64,000 nucleotides of DNA from an uncultured Deferribacterales bacterium (lineage in GTDB: Bacteria; Chrysiogenota; Deferribacteres; Deferribacterales; Mucispirillaceae), in assembly GCA_947853665.1 (NCBI GenBank), contig CANTXF010000016.1, positions 186,001-250,000 of the forward strand, in the 5' to 3' direction. The position numbers were made by a program, and so were the translations under genes. Position 1 is the stretch's first letter, and the number at the start of each line of letters is the position of its first letter. Below are positions 16,277 to 24,001 of this stretch, piece after piece. The notes below the pieces were generated by a model. The model was not told where the DNA came from. It was given only the letters and a program-made list of their open reading frames with translations, and ran no database searches.

Positions 16277-17923
16277 CTAAACTTTTTTGTCGTCGTTATC
16301 CGAAGGGGCGGAAAGCCTCTCCGTTTTATATTTATAAGCCGCCTCCACAAAACTCGTAAAAAGAGGATGCGGGTCGAAAGGCTTGGATTTAAACTCGGGA
16401 TGAAACTGGCAGCCTATAAACCACCTGTGAGATTTAAGCTCGATAATATCGGCAAAGCCGGTGTCGGGGTTTATCCCGGTTATGGAAAGGCCTGCGCCGC
16501 GCAGATCGTCGGCGTATCCGTTGTTAAGCTCAAGCCTGTGCCTGTGGCGTTCGTATATCGGCGTTCCGCCGTATACGGAAAGCGCCAGACTGCCATCCGC
16601 CAAATCGCATCTGTAAGCGCCAAGCCTCATAGTTGCGCCCATTTCGTCATTATAGTGCTCGTCATGGCGGTAATCGATCACCAGGTTGGACGAACGTTTG
16701 CACATGGTCATTTCCGCGCTTGTGGCGTCCGTCAGCTTCAAAACGTTTCTGGCGTATTCTATGACGGCGGCGTGCATGCCGAGGGATATGCCGAAAAAGG
16801 GTATATCCTTGCTGCGTGCAAAATTAACGGCAACTATCTTTCCTTCAACCCCTCTCTCGCCGAAGCCTCCCGGAATAAGGATACCGTCAGCTTCGCTGAG
16901 ATATTCGCTTGGCATGCGGTTTTCCAGCGTTTCGGCGTCGACCCATTTTATATTGACCTTAAGGCTGTTGGCAACTCCCCCGTGGCGCAGAGCCTCCGTA
17001 AGGCTTATATAAGCGTCCTTCATATTCAGGTATTTGCCTACTACGGCCACAGTAACGCTGTCTCTGGGCTGCTTTATCCGGCGCACTATCTCGTGCCACT
17101 TGGAAAGATCGAACGGGCGCTCGCTCAGCTTAAGTTTTTTAAGCACAACCCTGTCCATTCCCTCTTCGTTAAGAGCAAGGGGCACCTGGTAAATAGTGCT
17201 GGCGTCTATACAGTTTATAACGGCTTCCTTTTCCACATTGCAGAAAAGCGCAAGCTTCCTGCGTATTCCTTCGTCCAGAGGGTACTCGCTCCTGCATACG
17301 AGAACATCCGGGCTTATGCCTATTTCCTGGAGCTGTCTTACGGAATGCTGGGTAGGCTTTGTTTTAAGCTCGCCAGCCATTTTTATATAAGGAACGAGGG
17401 TAACGTGAATATAAAGTATGTCGTCCTCGTCAAAGTCGAATTTCATCTGCCTTATAGCCTCAAGAAAAGGCAGACCCTCTATATCGCCCGTAGTACCGCC
17501 TATCTCTATTATAACGATATCGTAATTTTCGGCTCCGGCGGATATGCACGCCTTTATTTCATCGGTAATATGCGGTATAACCTGAACGGTGCTTCCCAGG
17601 TATTCCCCCCTTCTTTCCCTCTCGATAACCGTATAATATATTTTACCGGAGGTAAGGTCGGAATTTTTATTCATATCCGAATTTATAAAACGCTCGTAAT
17701 GGCCAAGATCCAGATCGCCTTCTGCGCCGTCTTCCGTAACGAACACTTCTCCGTGCTGGAGAGGGCTCATAGTGCCCGGACCGTAATTGAGATAAGGGTC
17801 GAATTTCTTTATGGCGACTTTATATCCTCTGGCTTCGAGAAGAGCTCCCAGAGAAGCCGCAGTAATGCCTTTTCCCAATGACGAAAGAACTCCGCCGGTA
17901 ACAAAAATATACTTGGTGCCCAT
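16277..17923 (-). CDS. pyrG: CTP synthase with Ser replacing the glutaminase nucleophile Cys
   Basis: Makes CTP from UTP, ATP and an amino group, 548 aa. The synthase domain (about 1-265) is normal (TGGVLSSLGKGI at the P-loop, DPYLNYGPGTMSPLQHGEVFVTEDGAE). The class I amidotransferase domain (about 290-548) keeps the oxyanion strand GGFGERGVEGK and the His-Glu pair in CQFHPEF. The nucleophile motif GICLGMQ reads GISLGMH: codon TCC at 16784-16786 gives Ser380 where E. coli has Cys379, and the following Gln is His. By family knowledge the glutaminase should be lost or weak, leaving ammonia-dependent synthesis. It lies between kdsB and kdsD. Confidence 0.96.
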   Translation of the reverse strand: MGTKYIFVTGGVLSSLGKGITAASLGALLEARGYKVAIKKFDPYLNYGPGTMSPLQHGEVFVTEDGAEGDLDLGHYERFINSDMNKNSDLTSGKIYYTVIERERRGEYLGSTVQVIPHITDEIKACISAGAENYDIVIIEIGGTTGDIEGLPFLEAIRQMKFDFDEDDILYIHVTLVPYIKMAGELKTKPTQHSVRQLQEIGISPDVLVCRSEYPLDEGIRRKLALFCNVEKEAVINCIDASTIYQVPLALNEEGMDRVVLKKLKLSERPFDLSKWHEIVRRIKQPRDSVTVAVVGKYLNMKDAYISLTEALRHGGVANSLKVNIKWVDAETLENRMPSEYLSEADGILIPGGFGERGVEGKIVAVNFARSKDIPFFGISLGMHAAVIEYARNVLKLTDATSAEMTMCKRSSNLVIDYRHDEHYNDEMGATMRLGAYRCDLADGSLALSVYGGTPIYERHRHRLELNNGYADDLRGAGLSITGINPDTGFADIIELKSHRWFIGCQFHPEFKSKPFDPHPLFTSFVEAAYKYKTERLSAPSDNDDKKV

Positions 17924-17925
17924 TG

Positions 17926-18660
17926 TTAAAAAGACTCCTCCTTAAGATGGCGCCTCGCCGCTTCGAGATCTGCGGGAGTATCTACGGATACCGGATCGTA
18001 ATCCGTTTTTATCACTTTAATGCGGGTCCCGTTTTCAAGGGCCCTTAGCTGCTCAAGGTTTTCCGCCTTCTCAAGAGGCGTTCTTTCCAGGGAAGCAAAT
18101 TTAAAAAGAAAGTCCCTCCTGAAACCGTAAATCCCTATATGCCTGTATCTTATCACGCCGTCTATGCCGTCCCTGTTATAAGGTATCGGACAGCGGGAAA
18201 AATAAAGGGCGAAACCGTTTTTATCCATGGTTACCTTCACATCGGAAGGGTTTTCGGAAGAAAGCGAATCCTTAAAATGAGTACAGGCCGTTATCATCTC
18301 CAGCCCCGCGTCGGAAGCAAAGCCGTCGATAAGGGAATTTATAAGCCCGGCAGGTATGAAAGGCTCGTCCGCCTGAACGTTTATTATAATGCCGTCAGTT
18401 ATCGTTCTGGCGGCAAAAGCCACTCTGTCAGTACCGGTGGCAAGGTCAGAAGGACTCATTATAACTTTAAGACCCGATATTTTTGCGCATGCGTCGCAAA
18501 CCTTTTCATTATCGGTAACAACAACCACGTTGTCTGCGGCGGTTTCCAGACACCGTCTGGCGACAAGTGCTACCATTGGCTCTCCGCCCACGTCGGCAAG
18601 CACTTTGCCGGGAAACCTTGTGGAGCCGTATCTGGCGGGTATTATAACTGCGCTGCTCAT
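17926..18660 (-). CDS. kdsB: 3-deoxy-manno-octulosonate cytidylyltransferase KdsB
   Basis: Activates Kdo as CMP-Kdo for LPS core synthesis, 244 aa, cytoplasmic. It has the nucleotidyltransferase start SSAVIIPARYGSTRFPGKVLADVGG, the signature NVQADEPFI and the C-terminal YDPVSVDTPADLEAA. The ATG at 18660 overlaps the acpS stop as ATGA and has AGGAGG 4 bases upstream, so it is preferred to an upstream codon. CMP-Kdo formation uses the CTP made by the next gene. Confidence 0.96.
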   Translation of the reverse strand: MSSAVIIPARYGSTRFPGKVLADVGGEPMVALVARRCLETAADNVVVVTDNEKVCDACAKISGLKVIMSPSDLATGTDRVAFAARTITDGIIINVQADEPFIPAGLINSLIDGFASDAGLEMITACTHFKDSLSSENPSDVKVTMDKNGFALYFSRCPIPYNRDGIDGVIRYRHIGIYGFRRDFLFKFASLERTPLEKAENLEQLRALENGTRIKVIKTDYDPVSVDTPADLEAARRHLKEESF

Positions 18661-19007
18661 GGGGCCTCCTTTATATGGCAAACGGCTATGGCGTTATATC
18701 TGGAATGGGAAATCGAAACGGAAATATCGTCTCTTTTCACGCCTTTCAGGGCGACTTCCGGCCGGCCAGTCATATCCGGCAGTATTTCTATATCGGTAAA
18801 AGCGAGACCCGTGCCTATGCCGCAGCCCATAGCTTTAGAGACGGCCTCTTTAGCGGAAAAGCGCCCGGCCAGAAATTCGGCCTTACGCCCTCTTTCCGTA
18901 TAAACGGCCGCCTCTGCGGAAGTGAGAATCCGACCGATAAATTTATCCCCGTATTTATCCGCGGCCTTTTCAACACGCTCTATTTCGACGATATCGCAGC
19001 CTATCAT
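18657..19007 (-). CDS. acpS: holo-[acyl-carrier-protein] synthase
   Basis: Transfers 4'-phosphopantetheine from CoA to ACP, 116 aa. Metal-binding residues are in MIGCDIVEIERVEKA and GRFSAKEAVSKAMGCGIG, and the C-terminal ISHSRYNAIAVC motif is intact. It starts at TAATG shared with the pdxJ stop, the common pdxJ-acpS pairing. Confidence 0.95.
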   Translation of the reverse strand: MIGCDIVEIERVEKAADKYGDKFIGRILTSAEAAVYTERGRKAEFLAGRFSAKEAVSKAMGCGIGTGLAFTDIEILPDMTGRPEVALKGVKRDDISVSISHSRYNAIAVCHIKEAP

Positions 19008-19729
19008 TATTTGACCGCATTTGAAATAACGGCTTTCATATCGGCCACGGCGGCGGCAAGCCCGGAAAAAACAGCACGAGCTATTATGGAGTGGCCTATA
19101 TTAAGCTCGTTAATGCCTTTTATAGCCGCAATAGGCGCGGTGTTGCCGTAATTAAGGCCGTGACCGGCGTTTACTTTCAGGCCCTTTCCCTCAGCATAAG
19201 CGGCGGCTTTTTTAATACGCTCCAATTCCGTGGCGAGAAGCTCGCCGGTTTCGTTAGAATACCTGCCGGTATGTATTTCGATATACCCGGCTCCCATATC
19301 AGCGGCCGCGTCTATCTGCCTTTCTTCCGGCTCGATAAAAAGGCTTACCTCTATGCCGCCTTCCAGAAGCGCTTTAACCGCGGCCGACACCCGCCCGTAC
19401 AGCCCGGCGGCGTCAAGGCCGCCTTCGGTCGTTATTTCACGGCGCTTTTCAGGCACCAGGGTACACATGCGAGGTTTTACGTCCAGCGCTATGCCCACTA
19501 TTTCGTCATTGCACGCCATCTCCATATTCAGCGGAACGCTTACGGCGTTTTTTAAGGAATAAATATCCTTATCCTGTATATGGCGGCGATCCTCGCGCAG
19601 ATGAACCGTTATGCCGTCTGCCCCGCTTTCCTGAGCAATAAGGGCGGCCCGCACCGGGTCCGGCTCAAAACCGCCTCTGGCCTGCCGAAGAGTGGCGACA
19701 TGGTCTATATTTACGCCTAATAATACCAT
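19007..19729 (-). CDS. pdxJ: pyridoxine 5'-phosphate synthase
   Basis: Last step of DXP-dependent vitamin B6 synthesis, 240 aa. It shows LGVNIDHVATLRQARGG at the start, the HLREDRRHIQDKD active-site segment, and GHGLNYGNT. AAGGAG lies 5 bases before the ATG. A hairpin in the 55-base gap after glmM may lower its expression relative to the upstream genes. Confidence 0.96.
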   Translation of the reverse strand: MVLLGVNIDHVATLRQARGGFEPDPVRAALIAQESGADGITVHLREDRRHIQDKDIYSLKNAVSVPLNMEMACNDEIVGIALDVKPRMCTLVPEKRREITTEGGLDAAGLYGRVSAAVKALLEGGIEVSLFIEPEERQIDAAADMGAGYIEIHTGRYSNETGELLATELERIKKAAAYAEGKGLKVNAGHGLNYGNTAPIAAIKGINELNIGHSIIARAVFSGLAAAVADMKAVISNAVK

Positions 19730-19740
19730 CTTAACTCCTT

Positions 19741-19775
19741 AAAACCGCCAGAAAGCGCCATAAGCCGCTTTCCGG
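19741..19775 (-). terminator. hairpin between glmM and pdxJ, possible attenuator
   Basis: On the minus strand CCGGAAAGCG pairs with CGCTTTCTGG (10 pairs, one G-U, 8-base loop), then CGG and TTTT, immediately before the pdxJ ribosome binding site. The T run is short, so partial rather than full termination is more likely. Confidence 0.4.
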
Positions 19776-19784
19776 AGGAAAACA

Positions 19785-21137
19785 TCAGGAAAACCCGTTA
19801 ATTTCCTTAACCGCCGCCGCCGCTATATCCTCGGCAAAAGCGTCTATCATATCGTAATCCCTGCCCTCTATCATTACGCGCAGTTTATTCTCCGTGCCGG
19901 AATATCTGACGAGAATACGGCCGGAAGAAGCCAGCTTATCGCCGGCTTTCTTTATCAGAGCGCCAGTTTTTTCAAGATTCTCAAGGGGTATCTTCGTTTT
20001 GACGGAAACGTTTTTAAGAACCTGAGGATAGGTTTCTATAAACGAACAAAGCTCGGACAATGGTTTGCCGCTTTTTACAACGGCGCTTAAAAGCTGCATG
20101 GAACTTATAAGGCCGTCGCCAGTGGTATTGTAGTCGGAAAAAATCAAATGGCCCGACTGTTCTCCTCCCAGATTGCATCCGTGTCTGGCCATATCCTCCA
20201 TAACGTATCTGTCGCCCACTTGAGAACGAATAAGGCTTACCCCCATTCTGTTCATAGAACGCTCGAAACCGATATTGCTCATAACGGTTGCCACAATGGT
20301 ATCGTTATTAAGGCGCCCTTCGTTCATCATCTCAAGAGCGCACACGCCCATTATTTTATCCCCGTCTACAATATTTCCCTTTTCGTCGGCAAATATAACG
20401 CGGTCCGCATCGCCGTCAAAAGAAATGCCTATATCCGCTCCGCGCTTTACGACTTCCGCCGCCATAGCTTCCGGATGCACCGCTCCGCAGTTTTCGTTTA
20501 TATTGGTTCCGTCAGGCTTTACGTTAATAAGGAAAAGATCCGCGCCAAGCTCGCTTAAAGCAAGGGGCCCCACTCGGTATGAAGCACCGTTGGCGCAGTC
20601 AAGAACTATCTTTAGGCCCTTAAGGTCCATGCTTTTACAAAAAGTATTTTTAACGAATTCAACGTACCGGCCTATGGCAGTTTCAATCCTTGAAGCCTTG
20701 CCAACGCGCTCGAAAGAAAGCCCGGGTTCGTTTTCATCTATCATGCGCTCGATTTCAAGCTCCGTAACGTCCGCCAGCTTATATCCGTTGGCGTTGAAAA
20801 ATTTAATGCCGTTATCGTAATAAGGGTTGTGCGACGCGGATATAACCACTCCCGCGTCCGCCCTTAAGGACTTCGTAAGAAAGGCCACGGCCGGAGTCGG
20901 AAGCACGCCTACCATAACGGCGTCTATACCGGCGGAACATATACCCGCCACAAGGGCGTTTTCAAACATATAGCATGAAAGGCGCGTATCCTTGCCTATA
21001 ACTATCTTTCTGTGGGTATCGGAATTATTTCTGAAAAGCCCGGCCGCCGCCCGGCCCAGCTTTATCGCGAAATCCGCCGTCATAGGCTCCACGTTAGCCC
21101 GTCCCCTTACTCCGTCCGTACCGAAATATTTTCTCAT
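19785..21137 (-). CDS. glmM: phosphoglucosamine mutase
   Basis: Interconverts glucosamine-6-phosphate and glucosamine-1-phosphate for UDP-GlcNAc, 450 aa. The phosphoserine is Ser102 in VVISASHNPYYDNGIKFF, the metal loop is DGDADRV, the sugar-binding loop is GGEQSGH and the phosphate-binding loop is VRYSGTENKLRVM. It begins as TAATG on the ybbR stop. The neighbours cdaA and ybbR reproduce the cdaA-cdaR-glmM operon known from Firmicutes. Confidence 0.97.
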   Translation of the reverse strand: MRKYFGTDGVRGRANVEPMTADFAIKLGRAAAGLFRNNSDTHRKIVIGKDTRLSCYMFENALVAGICSAGIDAVMVGVLPTPAVAFLTKSLRADAGVVISASHNPYYDNGIKFFNANGYKLADVTELEIERMIDENEPGLSFERVGKASRIETAIGRYVEFVKNTFCKSMDLKGLKIVLDCANGASYRVGPLALSELGADLFLINVKPDGTNINENCGAVHPEAMAAEVVKRGADIGISFDGDADRVIFADEKGNIVDGDKIMGVCALEMMNEGRLNNDTIVATVMSNIGFERSMNRMGVSLIRSQVGDRYVMEDMARHGCNLGGEQSGHLIFSDYNTTGDGLISSMQLLSAVVKSGKPLSELCSFIETYPQVLKNVSVKTKIPLENLEKTGALIKKAGDKLASSGRILVRYSGTENKLRVMIEGRDYDMIDAFAEDIAAAAVKEINGFS

Positions 21138-22039
21138 TACCTTATCTCAAAATTTATTTTACGCGGCGTGATAGAAAGCACCTCTACCCCGTCCACACCG
21201 GATTTATACGCCACCGTACCCAGATATTTTCCCGGTTTGGTTATCTTCGCGCAGTTTACCACAAACGAAGACGACGCGGCAAAGGATTCCACCAGATCGG
21301 ACCTTCCCGACACGGTAACGGAGGTCAGCCTGGGCTCAGTTTTCATGGAAAGGCCTTTCTGAAGATCCATACAGCTTACGGAAACGTCTTTAAGGTCCTT
21401 TTTAATAATATCCGGCCTCATTTTTACGCGTACTTCAACGGATTCCGGTTTTATGCTTTTAACGCCTTCCTCCGTCCTGAAGCCTATATTGAAAACGGTG
21501 CTGTCCTTCATTCCGGAAATATTTACCGGCAGCGTTACGACGGAGCTGATGCTCTTAAGCTTGGACCTGGCGCCTTCTATCTCCACGGAATTAGGTTTTG
21601 TGGAAACAGACTCCACTTTAAATCCCTGCCCCACATCCCCGATAAAAGTGGGAACTATCCTGGCGCTTTTAACCGCTATCTGGTCTATCGTAACTGTAAG
21701 CTCTTTCGGAGTTACTTCGACGACCTCCACTCCAAGGGGAGTCTTAAAATCCTCGGGAAGTATGCGCCTGGCGGAATCCCCGGACGGAAGCGAATTAACG
21801 TCCATATTAAGGATAATGCTGGAATAATTCATATTCTTAAGGACCTTAGCGGCGCCCTTTACCGTTACCGAAACGCTTGTAACGGACGATACTGCCACAT
21901 AGCCTTTGGGAGCGTTTATAAGCCTTACCGGAACGGACATGCTTTCCGTCTCAATCTGGCCCATAACCACCATCACCCATAAAAACAGCGCTATAACCAC
22001 GCTTAAAATTTTAAGATAATTGTTATTTATCATGGTCAT
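21137..22039 (-). CDS. YbbR/CdaR-like regulator of diadenylate cyclase
   Basis: Membrane-anchored protein, 300 aa, with one N-terminal membrane helix (about 8-26) and then about three YbbR repeats of roughly 80 residues, recognisable by strands such as MSVPVRLINAPKGYVAVSSVTSVSVTVKG and SVEIEGARSKLKSISSV. In Firmicutes CdaR modulates CdaA. The start overlaps the cdaA stop as ATGA, and its stop overlaps glmM, so the three are translated together. Confidence 0.85.
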   Translation of the reverse strand: MTMINNNYLKILSVVIALFLWVMVVMGQIETESMSVPVRLINAPKGYVAVSSVTSVSVTVKGAAKVLKNMNYSSIILNMDVNSLPSGDSARRILPEDFKTPLGVEVVEVTPKELTVTIDQIAVKSARIVPTFIGDVGQGFKVESVSTKPNSVEIEGARSKLKSISSVVTLPVNISGMKDSTVFNIGFRTEEGVKSIKPESVEVRVKMRPDIIKKDLKDVSVSCMDLQKGLSMKTEPRLTSVTVSGRSDLVESFAASSSFVVNCAKITKPGKYLGTVAYKSGVDGVEVLSITPRKINFEIR

Positions 22040-22812
22040 GCTTCCGTTTTTTTAAGATTGAAAATATGGGACAAAGTGTCTCTCAGCATATTAGCGTCAA
22101 GCTCGGAAGTAATAGTGCCGTTCATGGCGACGGCGATGGCCCCCCTTTCCTCGCTTACGACGATAGCCACCGCGTCCGTCTCCTCGGTAATCCCTATGGC
22201 CGCTCTGTGGCGCGTGCCGTACATCTGGGAAATGTCCTCGCGTTTAGTCAGGGGTAGTATGCATCCGGCATAGGTAAGGCGCGAGCCTTCCAGAAGAACG
22301 GCGCCGTCGTGCAGCGGCGAATAAGGGATAAATATACTTAAAAGCAAATCCCTGCTCACTATCGAATCTATATGCTGCCCAAGCTGCACATAATGGGTAA
22401 GGTCCGTATTTCTCTGGATAATAATCAAAGCGCCCAGCTGTTTATTGGCAAGAATGGTAGCGGAACGAACAAGCTCGTCCACAACTCTGGAGTTAAGACT
22501 AGTGGCCGTTTCAAAAAAGTTGGATTCCCCTATAAAGGCCAGAGCCCTACGGACTTCCGGCTGAAAGATTATTATAAGGGTTAAAAAAAGATATCCGGAA
22601 AGATTGTTAAGCGCCCAGCTTGTAACCCTCAAGCCCACTATCTGCGAAAAGCCGAGAAGAAGAAGCAGAAGAAAGATTGAGATAAGCATATATATGGCTC
22701 TGGTACCTCTGATAAGCAGCAGTATCCTGTAAACCACATAACTGATAAGGGCGATATCTATAACGTCTATTATTGAAAACGTCGATATTATCGTTCTCAT
22801 AGTCTCTATCAT
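22036..22812 (-). CDS. cdaA: diadenylate cyclase CdaA
   Basis: Makes cyclic di-AMP from two ATP, 258 aa. Three N-terminal membrane helices (about 14-80) precede the DAC domain, whose catalytic motifs DGA (SPLHDGAVLL) and RHRAA (YGTRHRAAIGI) are both intact, as is the SEERGAIAVAMNG strand. It overlaps folP and ybbR by 4 bases each. The product implies c-di-AMP signalling, probably to cell wall precursor supply through GlmM, and a phosphodiesterase elsewhere. Confidence 0.94.
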   Translation of the reverse strand: MIETMRTIISTFSIIDVIDIALISYVVYRILLLIRGTRAIYMLISIFLLLLLLGFSQIVGLRVTSWALNNLSGYLFLTLIIIFQPEVRRALAFIGESNFFETATSLNSRVVDELVRSATILANKQLGALIIIQRNTDLTHYVQLGQHIDSIVSRDLLLSIFIPYSPLHDGAVLLEGSRLTYAGCILPLTKREDISQMYGTRHRAAIGITEETDAVAIVVSEERGAIAVAMNGTITSELDANMLRDTLSHIFNLKKTEA

Positions 22813-23996
22813 CGCGCTTCCGCCTTCATAACAGCATTTATAACTTTAACGGTATCAACGCCCTGGGCCACGTCGTGCACCCTTAAAATGTCGGTTCCCG
22901 CGAGAAGGGCCGCGGCTCCTGCGGCTACGGTGCCTGCAAGCCGTTCCGAAGTATCCCTGCCCGTAACGGCGCCTATCATCGATTTTCTCGATATGCCGGT
23001 AAGCAGTGGCATACCGAAAACGTCGAACTCGCTTAAATACTTAAGCAGGGTATAATTCTGCTCCGCCGATTTTCCAAACCCGAAACCGACGTCAAGTATT
23101 ATAGACTCTTCCATAATACCCGCTTTGACGGCTTTTTCAATACGTTCCGAAAAAAAATCTTTTATTTCCGAAATAATATCCTCATAACCGGTATCTTTCT
23201 GCATCGTTTCGGGCATTCCCCTCATATGCATTATGCATACGGCGGCTCCAGAACCGGCGCATACCCGCACCATATCGTCAGAAGAGAGCCCCGAGATATC
23301 GTTTATTATAAGCGCGCCGCCTCTGGCGGCAGCTAAAGCCGTTTCATGGTTGCAGGTATCGACGGACACCGGTATATCGTATTCCGACACGGTATGGCGC
23401 AGAATACCCGCAATCCTTTTGATTTCTTCTTCCGCCGGCACGTGGCAGGCTCCCGGCCTGCTGGACATGCCTCCTATGTCTATAATACCAGCTCCTTCGT
23501 CCGCCATGCGCCTCACGCGTTTTTCCGCTTCAAGGCAGTCAGTATACATGCCGCCGTCGCTGAACGAATCGGGAGTAACGTTTAAGATACCCATTACAAT
23601 GGGCTCCGCCACGCTTATCTTCCTGCCGCAGGCGACAAAATAGTCCCTTTTTCCCGAAGCCGTTATTTTTTCAATATCGGAAGCGAGCTCTTTAAGGCCG
23701 AAAGGCTGGATTTTCAGCCTTTTCACCAGCCTTAGAAAAGAATTGCGGCTGCCCATTATAAGGGCGTCAGAATATTCCACCGAGCAAGAAACGACGCCGC
23801 GTTTAACGGCGGCGTCCATTCCGGAAGCCAGGGCTTCCTGTTTAAGTATATTGGCGGCGGGAGATTTTATATCCTTAACGAGGATATTGAGAGGGAGGCC
23901 TTTTTCAACCATCCGCAGAGCGTGCCTGTCCACCCCTATGTCAGACAGGGCCTCAAAAAGCCTGCTCCTATCCGCAGAAAGTTTATAAAGCCTCAT
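22809..23996 (-). CDS. folP: dihydropteroate synthase with N-terminal extension
   Basis: Joins pABA to the pterin pyrophosphate in folate synthesis, 395 aa against about 280 for E. coli FolP. The catalytic TIM barrel starts near residue 132 at VMGILNVTPDSFSDGG and includes DIGGMSSRPGA, VDTCNHE, NDISG and GISRKSM. The first 130 residues form a separate domain of unknown role (LSADRSRLFEALSDIGVDRHALRMV...), also known in FolP of some anaerobes. It follows ftsH by a few bases. folK lies about 16 kb away. Confidence 0.94.
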   Translation of the reverse strand: MRLYKLSADRSRLFEALSDIGVDRHALRMVEKGLPLNILVKDIKSPAANILKQEALASGMDAAVKRGVVSCSVEYSDALIMGSRNSFLRLVKRLKIQPFGLKELASDIEKITASGKRDYFVACGRKISVAEPIVMGILNVTPDSFSDGGMYTDCLEAEKRVRRMADEGAGIIDIGGMSSRPGACHVPAEEEIKRIAGILRHTVSEYDIPVSVDTCNHETALAAARGGALIINDISGLSSDDMVRVCAGSGAAVCIMHMRGMPETMQKDTGYEDIISEIKDFFSERIEKAVKAGIMEESIILDVGFGFGKSAEQNYTLLKYLSEFDVFGMPLLTGISRKSMIGAVTGRDTSERLAGTVAAGAAALLAGTDILRVHDVAQGVDTVKVINAVMKAEAR

Positions 23997-24001
23997 TTAT
24001 G

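Noticed and set aside
16061-17881. A 606-codon open frame on the strand opposite pyrG
   Set aside because: It is the antisense shadow of a clear CTP synthase gene. Long antisense frames occur all over this window because the coding strand avoids codons whose complement is a stop.
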